Positions 18,679-27,134 of a stretch of 42,736 bases of DNA are shown here, piece after piece. Made by a program: the position numbers and the translations under genes. Below the pieces are notes generated by a model. The model was given only the letters and a program-made list of their open reading frames with translations, ran no database searches and was not told the origin of the DNA. The DNA is taken from positions 760,941 through 803,676 of the forward strand of contig BFEA01000287.1 of the NCBI GenBank assembly GCA_003427395.1, read 5' to 3'. The stretch comes from Chara braunii (taxonomy: Eukaryota > Streptophyta > Charophyceae > Charales > Characeae). Each line of letters begins with the position of its first letter. Within the stretch, counting starts at the first letter, position 1.

Positions 18679-20514
18679 TCATTGTCGCGGCTTTTTACTT
18701 CTTTCCGTCACGCTTGCTTGGTTCTCGGATGTCTCGGCCCCGACCTGTGTCCTTACTCTTAGGTAGGGCCTTTCTTCCTCGAGCTGGGTATCTATGAACT
18801 TGATGCTTGATACTTGGGGTTCCCTAATGGACAACCCTCCTGGTGACTCCACCATTTGGATGTGAACAGTGTTGGAGGAGCTTCCGACTTCCGGTTTCTT
18901 TCCTAGTCTAGCCTCCTGAAGGGCCACCCTCTTGTCCACGTTCACCTTCATTGATGGGTAAAAGGAGACCGCCTCTCCGCTATCTCCCCACACAACCCAC
19001 TTGTTCTCATTTAGCTTGACCACTCCCAATCTTAAAGCCTCCGTGAGATAAGGCCAGTCCCGCTTGATGTGATTTTCTTCATTGCAGTAGACACACCCGC
19101 TCCGAGCTTGGGGGTTGTTGGGGCGAGGACCCCCTTGTGAGGTTGTCGCTACGGGCGCAGGCGGAGCCAGTGGTGGTGGTGCTGGGGGTGGAGGCGCTCT
19201 AACCTCCGGTCGCGGTCCAGGGACCCTTGCTTGAGAGGCGTCTCCCCACCTTCCATCCCTAGCATCCTTCCAATGGGAACTCCCCCAATCGGAACCACGA
19301 TTCCCTCCCATCTCCCGATCGTTCCTCCAACCTCCTTGGCCACTTGATTCGTTTCTCCATCCGGTCGGTCATTCTCCCCACCGGGGAACAGGGGGACCAG
19401 GGGGCGGTCTATCGCTTCCCCTTGGACCATCATTCCGTGTCCCTCGCATGTTGCGGAGAGCCATGTCCAAGGTCTCTTTCATGTATTCTCTTACGTCTAC
19501 CCCTCCCCCTGTGAAAACCACCTCCGCGACTTTCTCGAAATTGGCGGAATCCCTTAGGGCCTTTTCAAGGACCTCTTTCCTCTTCTCCTCGAGTAGGTGC
19601 AGCATGAACATCACGCACCTATCTACTTCAGACAACACTTCCCTGTCCACTAGGGTCTGGGACAGGCGTTTGAACCTTCGGGTGAAGGCCACCAAACTCT
19701 CCCGTTCCCCCCTTGTAATTCGTCGCAAGCCTTCCTCGGTCGGGATCAGATCATCACAGACGAAAGTCTGCAATAGGCTTGCCCTGAAGGTCCTCCATCG
19801 CCCGTCGGAAGGGTAGATAGCTCGGATCGCAGTGTCTAACTCGGGGTCCGAATGCTGGATAAAATAGTCCATCCACTCTCTTTCGGAGAATCTTTTACGG
19901 TAAGCATAGCTCTCCCACTTTTCCACGAATCCGGTTACATCTCGTCCGTCGAAGAAAAGCGGCTCCAGACTCAGGTTGACGTCGTAATAGGGCACCCGTC
20001 GGTCGTCGTATCGGCGAAAATAAGGACCTTCCATTGGCCCATCGATTGTCGGATCGTATGGCTTGTACCACGAGGGATCGGGCTCTTCTACCCGGCCTCG
20101 AGGTCTTGGTGGCTCCCAGGGGTCCTCCCCGTAGCGGCCCCGCTCTTCCGGCCAATCCGTCTCCCATCGAGTGTGGCCCTGCCCCCTTAAGCTTCTCCAG
20201 GCCTCCACCCCCTGACTTCTGCCCGTTATCTCATAGGGGCCCCATGCAGCATCCGCTTCTCTTACGGCCCATCTCCGTGGCCTACTACCTACCTCCGCTG
20301 GCCTTTCGTCTCTAAGGCCCCTTCTACTTGGTCCCCCTTCCTCTTCTCTCCGGGGTGGCCGGTACCCCCCCCTTTCTCGTGGGAATTCTCGAGCTCCCCC
20401 CATTCTTGCGTCCGACAAATCTGCCCACCGAGACTTTACAGGAAGGCCTCTTGACCCCTCGATCCCCCCTTCTCGCCCAGACACTCGCACCTCCATACCA
20501 GATCTCGGCCCCAC
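18679..20514 (-). pseudogene. Gag (capsid and nucleocapsid) with one in-frame stop
   Basis: Two open frames in the same register (20514-19369 and 19311-18679) are separated by one TGA followed by 18 sense codons, so this reads as a single gag with a nonsense change (CGA to TGA is plausible). The capsid part has 'LEPLFFDGRDVTGFVEKW' and 'ITRGERESLVAFTRRFKRL', typical of Ty3-type gag. The C-terminal part has 'CVYCNEENHIKRDW' at about 19095-19054, a zinc knuckle in which the last Cys is Trp (CX2CX4HX4W). The N-terminal 70 residues duplicate sequence in the ORF upstream. Confidence 0.75.
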
Positions 20515-21016
20515 TAAGGCCTGCGCTGGTGACGGCCTCGGGGACCCTTTCGTCCCATCTCCTCGGCCTGCCGCTAGCCTCTGCTGACCTCCCTTCTCTC
20601 AAGTCCCTCCTGTGCTGACACTCCCCTTCCTCCCCCCTAAGTGGTCGATACCCCTGTCCATCTCTACGAAATTCCCGGGCTTCTTCCAACCTTGCTTCCA
20701 CATCCATCAGGTCAGCCCACCGGGACTCCACCGGAACGCCTCTCGCGGCTTCGGCTACCCCTTCGTTTACCGGCACACACGGCCCCACATCCCGGTGCAC
20801 TCGCATTTCCGTGCCAGCCCTTTGCCCCTCCGAGGCTTGCCTTCCTCCTGGAGCCATATCCGGACCCCCTTCGGCCCTATTTAGTGTCTCCGCCTCCCCT
20901 ATCATTTCCTCCACTACCCTACTTAGACTGGCCCCCAATTCAGGGCTCTTCACGATCTCCCTTCTTTCAGTGGTTTCCGGCGGACTAGGGAGACCAGTTC
21001 CTACTTCACTCTCCAT
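20324..21016 (-). CDS. Gag-leader ORF, duplicated in the following gag
   Basis: A 230-codon frame, charged and Arg/Glu-rich, not recognised as a known domain. Residues ~95-165 ('VPVESRWADLMDVEARLEE', then 'GRPRRWDERV') and the start of the next frame ('LPVKSRWADLSDARMG', 'SRPRRWAVRE') are the same block repeated about 280 bases apart. The two frames overlap by about 190 bases in different registers, so this is likely an internal duplication in gag followed by a frameshift, not two genes. Probably the disordered gag N-terminus. Confidence 0.5.
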   Translation of the reverse strand: MESEVGTGLPSPPETTERREIVKSPELGASLSRVVEEMIGEAETLNRAEGGPDMAPGGRQASEGQRAGTEMRVHRDVGPCVPVNEGVAEAARGVPVESRWADLMDVEARLEEAREFRRDGQGYRPLRGEEGECQHRRDLREGRSAEASGRPRRWDERVPEAVTSAGLSGAEIWYGGASVWARRGDRGVKRPSCKVSVGRFVGRKNGGSSRIPTRKGGVPATPERRGRGTK

Positions 21017-21035
21017 ACACCTTTATTGGCTATTT

Positions 21036-21485
21036 CTAGTCGCTTCCCTCACTATCGTCCGTGGTACTACCTGGCTCGTCCTCCTCACCACTGTCTCCGT
21101 TACAACCTGAGTTTTTCTCCTCCTCCGATCCCCCCTTCTCCTCACTCGAATCCTCGTCAGCCCCTTCTCCTTCCGATCCCTCACTGGTCACTGTCCACCA
21201 AGAATCTCTCAGCTTCTTCTCCTCGCTAGCGGCCAATGCAAGATTAGCGATCTCAAGGTCCGAAATGCCCCCAACCCCTTCTTGCGCGCACCTCCTAATC
21301 AGATCCCTGTGCACATCACCCGCCTGCCCGGAGAACAGGGGCTTGATGAATTCCCCAACGCGGGCCCACCACTCGAAGTCGGTGTCTTTTCTCGACTCCC
21401 AGCACTGGGTGAATAGCTCGTGGCCTCCGTCTTCTCCCAGAGGGAATTTTTCTATCACTTGACCCCTCAATCGGACTTTCCTCAC
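21036..21485 (-). CDS. Acidic ORF upstream of gag
   Basis: 149 codons. The first ~95 residues are mixed, with 'TDFEWWARVGEFIKPLF' and 'SDLEIANLALAASEEKK'. The last ~50 are extremely acidic (Glu/Ser/Asp/Gly). It ends 20 bases before the next frame opens. No family is recognised. Position suggests it is the first part of the gag polyprotein or an accessory protein. Confidence 0.4.
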   Translation of the reverse strand: MRKVRLRGQVIEKFPLGEDGGHELFTQCWESRKDTDFEWWARVGEFIKPLFSGQAGDVHRDLIRRCAQEGVGGISDLEIANLALAASEEKKLRDSWWTVTSEGSEGEGADEDSSEEKGGSEEEKNSGCNGDSGEEDEPGSTTDDSEGSD

Positions 21486-21583
21486 GGTCTCGTCGTCAGC
21501 ATAGAGTAGCCGATAGGCCCAGGTAGGGATGTGCCAAGTCCTCCCGTGGGCTGCCCTCGAAACTTCCTCCCTCCCTCGGTATT

Positions 21584-21769
21584 CTACCTTATCAATCTTT
21601 CGGAGATGCCTAGAGGATCTTTCCCTTCAGCTAATTCGGTTGCGAAGATTAGCCGGGCGTCACGGGATAAAAAGATTTCTGCCTTTCTCGTGCAGCGGTT
21701 CCCCTCGGATGCTACTGAGAATCTGACCACCGTCTCTTGCTCGTAAATCTCGAAGAACTCGGTAGTCAC
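21584..21769 (-). CDS. Accessory module D copy (short)
   Basis: 61 codons. 'RKAEIFLSRDARLIFATEL' followed by 'AEGKDPL' closely parallels 'GEARIFLSKEGFVEITRSL' and 'RTGQDPL' in the ORF at 22988-23287. This is a repeated accessory domain of unknown function and is probably truncated. Confidence 0.45.
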   Translation of the reverse strand: MTTEFFEIYEQETVVRFSVASEGNRCTRKAEIFLSRDARLIFATELAEGKDPLGISERLIR

Positions 21770-21881
21770 CTCTCCTTCTCCTCTAACTATCGGAAGAGTT
21801 ACTCCATATCTCCCAGCCTACGTCCAAACCCTTTCTAAAGTGCCGTAAGGGTCCCCCCTTTCGTATCTAATCATAGGAGCC

Positions 21882-22355
21882 TCACCTCACGCCTGCCAAC
21901 CTTTCGGCGGTCTCGACCAACGAGTCTTCGCACTTAGCTCGACCTGTCTCCCTGTCCCCTCTCAAGGTTTGGCGCAAAGCCTCCTCGTATTCCCCAGTTC
22001 TATCCCAAAATCGGGTCTCTACAAGGTGCGTCCTAGATGTCAGTGGTGTTCCTAAATACCTAGAGTCCTTGAATCTTCTTTCTACCTCCAACAAAGGCTC
22101 TCTCCAAGCCCTTGAGAACCTTACGCCACTCGCGTCTCTAATGTGGACTGAAAAGGCAGCCAGTGAGGTCCAACTCTTTTTTTTCCACAAGGCCAGCCGT
22201 CGGACCTCCACTAGAAACTCTGTCTCGGCGCGAACCACTCGGTCCTCTCCTAATTCTGGGTTAAGCTCCGCACCCCCCTCGACCCTAACCTCGCTTCCGT
22301 CCTCGTAGGTCTCTAACTCCCAACGAACCCTATTGGAGACGAACGTGACTCTCAT
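21882..22355 (-). CDS. Accessory ORF of the large retroelement
   Basis: 157 codons from ATG, not recognised. 'TEFLVEVRRLALWKKKSW' resembles the 'G.FVWV..+.LTW' block of module D in the ORFs at 22988-25385. The frame opens five bases after the upstream ORF closes, as in a compact polycistronic layout. Confidence 0.4.
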   Translation of the reverse strand: MRVTFVSNRVRWELETYEDGSEVRVEGGAELNPELGEDRVVRAETEFLVEVRRLALWKKKSWTSLAAFSVHIRDASGVRFSRAWREPLLEVERRFKDSRYLGTPLTSRTHLVETRFWDRTGEYEEALRQTLRGDRETGRAKCEDSLVETAERLAGVR

Positions 22356-22359
22356 CCCC

Positions 22360-22548
22360 TCACCGCGAGAGAAGGTCTATCGTGACCTCGTCGAGAATAG
22401 CGATTGTGGCAATCTCAAGCAGCTTGATCCTGGCTAAGGACCCGGGCCTAGCCCTCCTTTCTTCTTCCCAGCACAGAGCAAGGATCCTGTGAACTTTTTC
22501 CCTCACTCTATCCAACCCCACAAGCTCCTCAAGGGCCGGCTCGGTCAT
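22360..22548 (-). CDS. Small accessory ORF
   Basis: 62 codons, predicted largely helical and Arg/Glu/Leu-rich ('LVGLDRVREKVHRILAL'). The start overlaps the end of the preceding ORF by 20 bases. No family recognised. Confidence 0.3.
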   Translation of the reverse strand: MTEPALEELVGLDRVREKVHRILALCWEEERRARPGSLARIKLLEIATIAILDEVTIDLLSR

Positions 22549-22966
22549 CCCCTAACCTCCGTCGACGACACGCAATCGCTATCCGAATCAAGTCTGAGGG
22601 GTCTAGCCCCGCCAGCTCTCCCTCGCAGATCTTGCCTAGGTACCTCCACGATATCTTAGATTCTCTCGCGTGTCGACCCCACCCCTCAAATGCGTAACCC
22701 AGGTCCTCTAGAGTCGACCAATCGTCTCTACAGGGATCCCGAAAACACCAAGTTAACAAGGTGTGTAGCTCTGATCCCGTGAACCTGAACTGACTTAGGA
22801 TGGAAACCCTTCTTCCTACTGCCCTCTTAACAGCCTCGGAGGGGTAAACCCGCTCAAAAACGAAACGGGGGACCCCCACCGGCTCGCTGGAGATGAACCT
22901 CGGTATTTCCTCCCAACCCCAGTAGGTCACTAGATATTCCTCTTCGCACCCTTCGTGAGGTCTCAA
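22529..22966 (-). CDS. Accessory ORF with a diverged module A
   Basis: 145 codons from ATG. 'VPRFVFERVYPSEAVKRAV' matches the start of module A seen at 24640-25062 ('FPSFVFRRVSGKEERYDRVV'). 'SELHTLLTWCFRDPC' sits where other copies have 'L.W.YT.C+D', so the module is present but diverged. Function unknown. Confidence 0.45.
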   Translation of the reverse strand: MRPHEGCEEEYLVTYWGWEEIPRFISSEPVGVPRFVFERVYPSEAVKRAVGRRVSILSQFRFTGSELHTLLTWCFRDPCRDDWSTLEDLGYAFEGWGRHARESKISWRYLGKICEGELAGLDPSDLIRIAIACRRRRLGDDRAGP

Positions 22967-22987
22967 CTCCTCTACTAACTCCCCTAG

Positions 22988-23287
22988 CTAGCCCCTCACG
23001 GCTTGAGCGTCCCAGAGAGGGTCCTGCCCAGTCCGCAAGCTACGCGTTATCTCGACAAAGCCTTCCTTCGAAAGGAATATCCTGGCTTCTCCAACTACGA
23101 CCTGTCCCTGGCGACTCACCGCGAAGCGTACGAACGCTTTACCTCGTCGGGTCTCCCCCTCTTCTCGTAGGAGAGTCCTGGCTGGCTCAGCCAGCCGGGC
23201 CCTAGGCAGAGTGACTCTAATAACCTCTCCGGTATCCTCTACGGGTTCTATGGACGCCCAGAGAGTTCCCGGAATCCTCCTTATCAT
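22988..23287 (-). CDS. Accessory module D ORF
   Basis: 99 codons. The ATG overlaps the preceding stop as ATGA (23284-23287). It contains 'GKAFVRFAVSRQGQ', then 'GEARIFLSKEGFVEITRSL' and 'RTGQDPL', the best preserved copy of module D. It lies directly after a module A ORF, giving an A-D pair. No known family recognised. Confidence 0.5.
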   Translation of the reverse strand: MIRRIPGTLWASIEPVEDTGEVIRVTLPRARLAEPARTLLREEGETRRGKAFVRFAVSRQGQVVVGEARIFLSKEGFVEITRSLRTGQDPLWDAQAVRG

Positions 23288-23550
23288 CGGCCCTCGAAAC
23301 CCCTCCGGTTAGCCACCTGCTCTTCTCCGAAGAAGCGGGCGTACGGAACGTCCGCGACGAGGGATCGGAGTCCCTCAAACCCCCTCAATCTTTCGAATAT
23401 GGCGGAGAGCTCACTCCTTGGGGAGATTCCCACGTCCACGCACCGAGTATAAAGCCAGAACAAACCCCTAGCCCGCACCCCGGATTCTCGAGCCGCCCTA
23501 AGCACTGCTACTACTCTCTCTTCTGGGTCCCTTAGGAACGAACTGGCCAC
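23284..23550 (-). CDS. Accessory module A ORF
   Basis: 88 codons. 'EERVVAVLRAARESGVRAR' then 'GLFWLYTRCVDVGISPRSEL' and 'AIFERLRGF' define module A, shared with 23990-24676 and 24640-25062. The constant positions are W-x-Y-T-x-C-[VI]-D and a following PR..L..IF.RL. The fixed Trp/Tyr/Cys/Asp set suggests a folded domain. Function unknown. A 200-base gap with stops (23551-23757) precedes it. Confidence 0.5.
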   Translation of the reverse strand: MASSFLRDPEERVVAVLRAARESGVRARGLFWLYTRCVDVGISPRSELSAIFERLRGFEGLRSLVADVPYARFFGEEQVANRRGFEGR

Positions 23551-23757
23551 GAACTGGGGCAGGTTAGCGTGAAGGACCCCGGAAGCGCGAGGGACCTCTC
23601 CGGGCTCGGCGAAGGAAACTAGGGACTACGACTCGAAAGTCCCTTCCTCGTAGTCAGTTAGCACCAGGTTGTTCGCCAACAGCCTGGCGGACTCTCGGTA
23701 CTCAAAGTGCGTAAGCTGCCCGGTCACTAAACCTCTCCAAACTTCGGTCCACCTCTC

Positions 23758-24012
23758 TTAGTCGAAAAAAATGGTTGCCCGGATCTCTAGGAAGCGACTG
23801 AGGTCGGGTGGACCTCCTCTTTCCACACCCTCCTTCCAAGTGAGCCTTCGCGCTCGAACCCACACGTAGGCCCCTTCTCTGATTAATCCCCCCTTTTCAA
23901 CGCTCATCCAATAAGGATTCACTTGAGGGTCTCCTGGAATTAAAACCTTCTTGGCGTCACTGGCCTCTATCGATTTTACCACCCCGTCTTCATTGAGCAT
24001 GAACTTCACCAT
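23758..24012 (-). CDS. Accessory module D ORF (partial)
   Basis: 84 codons overlapping the upstream ORF by 23 bases. 'KKVLIPGDPQVNPYWMSVE', 'EGAYVWVRARRLTWKEG' and 'LEIRATIFF' match the corresponding parts of the ORF at 23990-24676 ('LRLIPSNGEVPDWERVE', 'GEFVWVESKEV', 'LEVTAVIF'). It ends early, at TAA or a frameshift, before the expected 'GQDPL' block. Confidence 0.45.
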   Translation of the reverse strand: MVKFMLNEDGVVKSIEASDAKKVLIPGDPQVNPYWMSVEKGGLIREGAYVWVRARRLTWKEGVERGGPPDLSRFLEIRATIFFD

Positions 24013-24676
24013 CTGCTATCGTCGTCCTAAGGACCCACCTGTGATAATCTTCCGGAAAGAGAGTGTAGGTCTTCTTTAGAGAACCCAGTCTTCGAAAAAT
24101 ACCCCAGAGTTTCCTGCGCGGCGGGATACCTTGATCGATGCAGTGCGTATAGAGTATCCACAGGGCCCAGAAGGTAAGACCCAAACTCCTACCCCTTTCT
24201 AGAAGACACACTATCTTTCCCTCGTTTGTCCTAGGGAACACTTGAGACGGCACCCTCAGAGTTAAGGGGTAACTCGACCTTGGAAGCTCTCCTTCCTTCG
24301 CGAACCTCTCCTTTTCCACGGGTACGAATGCAAATCGCTCTTTAACCCTACTCATCCATTCTCCTCTTACCTCTCTTGCTTCTCGCAATAATTTTTCCAG
24401 CCCACCCCCTTGTCCCAGAACTAGGGGTACAACAAGCTTCGCCCAGGCTTCCGGTGCTACGAAAATAACCGCGGTCACTTCAAGGCTCCGTCCAACACCT
24501 TGGCCCTCTACTTCCTTGGACTCCACCCACACAAATTCCCCACTGACCGTGGACTGACCCTCTTCTACCCTTTCCCAATCAGGGACTTCCCCGTTGCTAG
24601 GGATCAGCCTAAGGGCCTCACGGTCTTCTAATGGGGACTCTAAGAAGCATCCCCGCTTTTTATCATGAAACACCAT
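23990..24676 (-). CDS. Accessory ORF carrying modules D and A in one protein
   Basis: 228 codons, the largest of this set and probably closest to the intact unit. Residues 15-90 are module D ('LRLIPSNGEVPDWERVE', 'GEFVWVESKEV', 'SLEVTAVIFVAPEAWAK', 'VLGQGG'). Residues 130-215 are module A ('SYPLTLRVPSQVFPRTNE', 'LWILYTHCIDQGIPPRRKL', 'GIFRRLGSL'). It overlaps its neighbours by 37 and 23 bases in other frames. The D-A order inside one frame argues that the smaller ORFs are split copies of the same two-domain protein. Confidence 0.55.
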   Translation of the reverse strand: MVFHDKKRGCFLESPLEDREALRLIPSNGEVPDWERVEEGQSTVSGEFVWVESKEVEGQGVGRSLEVTAVIFVAPEAWAKLVVPLVLGQGGGLEKLLREAREVRGEWMSRVKERFAFVPVEKERFAKEGELPRSSYPLTLRVPSQVFPRTNEGKIVCLLERGRSLGLTFWALWILYTHCIDQGIPPRRKLWGIFRRLGSLKKTYTLFPEDYHRWVLRTTIADGEVHAQ

Positions 24677-25062
24677 TCATCTAGAAGACCCTCTGTGGCA
24701 CCCCCGAAGACCCTTTGGTAACCGTAGTCTCTTCCTCCCTCGCGGTCCCGGGCGGAGTCCCTAAGGATCCCGACACGTATCCTGCAAGCCTTGATCCCGT
24801 ACGGCACCGGGTTATCCACGCAATAGGTGTAGCACCAATGGAGTGACCTAACAGAGAGTTGCCACCCATTTTCCCGCACTATGGACCGCACTACCCTGTC
24901 GTACCGTTCCTCCTTCCCGCTCACCCTTCGGAAAACAAATGATGGGAATATGGCCTTGACGCACCCTGTGACACGGGGGTACTCTTCGTCTCGCGCGCAG
25001 GTCACCCTCACCTCGACGGGTGGGCAGTGTCCAAGGGGGTCAGCCTCAAAGATCTGCCTCAA
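24640..25062 (-). CDS. Accessory module A ORF
   Basis: 140 codons. 'FPSFVFRRVSGKEERYDRVV' and 'SLHWCYTYCVDNPVPYGIK' are the two halves of module A; the second has PYG in place of PPR. The preceding ORF supplies a partial module D, giving another D-A pair. Confidence 0.5.
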   Translation of the reverse strand: MRQIFEADPLGHCPPVEVRVTCARDEEYPRVTGCVKAIFPSFVFRRVSGKEERYDRVVRSIVRENGWQLSVRSLHWCYTYCVDNPVPYGIKACRIRVGILRDSARDREGGRDYGYQRVFGGATEGLLDEWCFMIKSGDAS

Positions 25063-25142
25063 AATCGATCATGATCCACACTGTACCACCCCAGGACCAA
25101 ATATGTGATGTATTCGACCCAGCCTTCCGCACGGATCACTGT

Positions 25143-25385
25143 TCACCTGGGTCTCTTCCCGTTCTGGGGCCTGTTCCGGGACCACCTATCCCCTTCCCAG
25201 GTTCCTACCGCGAAACGAGCCCAAAGAAAAACCCCTCTCTCTAGTTCTACCCCGCTCTCGCAACCAGCTAGATACCGCTCCGTGCGGTGGTCCAAGGGGA
25301 CGCTGAAGCACTCTCGGTCTTTGCTTAAATCAGCCTTCTCTATCCGAACCCCTTCCTCCTCAGTACCCTCTATGATTCTAACCAT
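25143..25385 (-). CDS. Accessory module D ORF (short, diverged)
   Basis: 80 codons. The ATG lies within the last codons of the upstream module (ATGGTTAG, 25385-25378). 'RGVFLWARFAVGTWEGD' aligns with 'GAYVWVRARRLTWKEG'. A 60-residue lead has no recognised pattern. Confidence 0.4.
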   Translation of the reverse strand: MVRIIEGTEEEGVRIEKADLSKDRECFSVPLDHRTERYLAGCESGVELERGVFLWARFAVGTWEGDRWSRNRPQNGKRPR

Positions 25386-25794
25386 CCCCTAGGACTATCT
25401 CCTCTATGATTTGAATTAGTGCTCTCCACTCGTCCGACCCGTCCAGGAAGGCATCCGGAATAGTGGGGACCGGCCTACCCCCTTGCGGATACGTCCTACA
25501 CCCCAACGAGTAGAAATAGTTAATTTCGTAAGCCCCCAGCAGCTGCCTCTCAAGCTGCGCGTGACCGATCGCCTCCTCCTAGCTATCCAAATACCCTGCC
25601 GCTCTATCTACACCCTCTTCCACGTACAAGGCGATGTCAAAGTGCCCGGTCCACCAGTAGAAGGTATAGCACCAAACATCTACCCCGCCTATATCACCTA
25701 CACTAATTCCTGCGCGTTCAAACTTCAAAGGCCTCAAACTCATGGATCCGCCGCTCTCACCATACGCTTCACTATCCCCACTAGTACTTTCCAT
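25378..25794 (-). pseudogene. Accessory module C, copy 2, with in-frame TAG
   Basis: One register, broken by a TAG at 25579-25581. Before it: 'VWCYTFYWWTGHFDIALYVE', 'EGVDRAAGYL'. After it: 'EEAIG', 'YEINYFYSLGCRTYPQGG', 'IPDAFLDGSDEW'. At the stop position copy 1 has TGG (W-E-E-A-I-G), so TGG to TAG is the likely lesion. Function unknown. The block repeats the one at 25790-26040. Confidence 0.55.
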
Positions 25795-26040
25795 CCATCC
25801 GATCCATCAAGATAAGCGCCTGGAATCACCGGCGTCGGGTGACCACCTCTTGGGTAGGTTCAATATCCTAGAGAGTAGAAATCCGTAACTCCTCAATTCC
25901 CCCCGCGAACAGCGGGAGTCGCCTATCGCCTCTTCCCACCCCCGAAGGAAGTCCTCTCCTCGATCTTGCCCCTCCTCTACATAGACACCTACAACAAAGT
26001 CCCCCGTCCATAGTCTAAAGGAGTAGCACTATACATCAAC
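25790..26040 (-). pseudogene. Accessory module C, copy 1, truncated
   Basis: Using several registers, the minus strand here encodes 'LWTGDFVVGVYVEEGQDR', 'WEEAIGD', 'YPRGG' and 'IPGAYLDGSDGW', paralleling copy 2 about 330 bases downstream. Frameshifts break it. Its upstream end touches the hAT-like insertion at 26052, so the insertion probably cut this module. Confidence 0.55.
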
Positions 26041-26051
26041 ACACACTAATC

Positions 26052-27126
26052 CAGGGTTGTCAAACCCCGGCCTCGGGGCCCCGGCGGGGGTCCGGGGGTG
26101 GGCACCCCCAGCCCCGGCTCCAGAAACCCCCCCAAAAAAAAAATTAAAAAAAAAAGATAAAAATAGTGGGGGGTGCGCAGGGAGAGCGCGCACCACGTGG
26201 GCTAAACCCCAAAAATGGGGTTTTATGCCCCACCCCGGACCCCCCCCGGGCCACACCCACCACTCCTGGAACCGGGGTAGCTGCTGGTGCGGGGCCGGGG
26301 GCGGGGTTGAGTGTTGGCGGGTGTTGGCGGGGGCGGGGGNNNNNNNNNNNNNNNNNNNNNNNNNNNNNNNNNNNNNNNNNNNNNNNNNNNNNNNNNNNNN
26401 NNNNNNNNNNNNNNNNNNNNNNNNNNNNNNNNNNNNNNNNNNNNNNNNNNNNNNNNNNNNNNNNNNNNNNNNNNNNNNNNNNNNNNNNNNNNNNNNNNNN
26501 NNNNNNNNNNNNNNNNNNNNNNNNNNNNNNNNNNNNNNNNNNNNNNNNNNNNNNNNNNNNNNNNNNNNNNNNNNNNNNNNNNNNNNNNNNNNNNNNNNNN
26601 NNNNNNNNNNNNNNNNNNNNNNNNNNNNNNNNNNNNNNNNNNNNNNNNNNNNNNNNNNNNNNNNNNNNNNNNNNNNNNNNNNNNNNNNNNNNNNNNNNNN
26701 NNNNNNNNNNNNNNNNNNNNNNNNNNNNNNNNNNNNNNNNNNNNNNNNNNNNNNNNNNNNNNNNNNNNNNNNNNNNNNNNNNNNNNNNNNNNNNNNNNNN
26801 NNNNNNNNNNNNNNNNNNNNNNNNNNNNNNNNNNNNNNNNNNNNNNNNNNNNNNNNNNNNNNNNNNNNNNNNNNNNNNNNNNNNNNNNNNNNNNNNNNNN
26901 NNNNNNNNNNNNNNNNNNNNNNNNNNNNNNNNNNNNNNNNNNNNNNNNNNNNNNNNNNNNNNNNNNNNNNNNNNNNNNNNNNNNNNNNNNNNNNNNNNNN
27001 NNNNNNNNNNNNNNNNNNNNNNNNNNNNNNNNNNNNNNNNNNNNNNNNNNNAGCCCCGCGACGAGGGTCCGGGGGTGAAACCCCTACCCCGGCTTGGGCC
27101 TCGAAGATCCCCGCGTGACAACCCTG
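26052..27126. mobile_element. hAT-like non-autonomous DNA transposon with assembly gap
   Basis: The left end starts CAGGGTTGTCA and the right end finishes TGACAACCCTG: perfect 11-bp terminal inverted repeats of the CAGGG type common in hAT elements. The flanks are a perfect 8-bp duplication, CACTAATC (26044-26051 and 27127-27134), the target-site length of hAT transposases. Visible subterminal sequence is extremely GC-rich ('ggggtccgggggtg', 'accccggcttgggcc') on both sides, with an A-rich stretch at about 26132-26162. The middle is 712 Ns, so internal coding capacity is unknown. Inserted in the 5' accessory region of the retroelement. Confidence 0.88.
26340..27051. other. Assembly gap (712 N)
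   Basis: Run of unknown bases inside the hAT-like element. Its true length may differ. Confidence 0.99.
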
Positions 27127-27134
27127 CACTAATC

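Noticed and set aside
19895-20315. Plus-strand and other-frame ORFs across gag
   Set aside because: They are shadows of the minus-strand gag frame, which carries the recognisable capsid and knuckle motifs.
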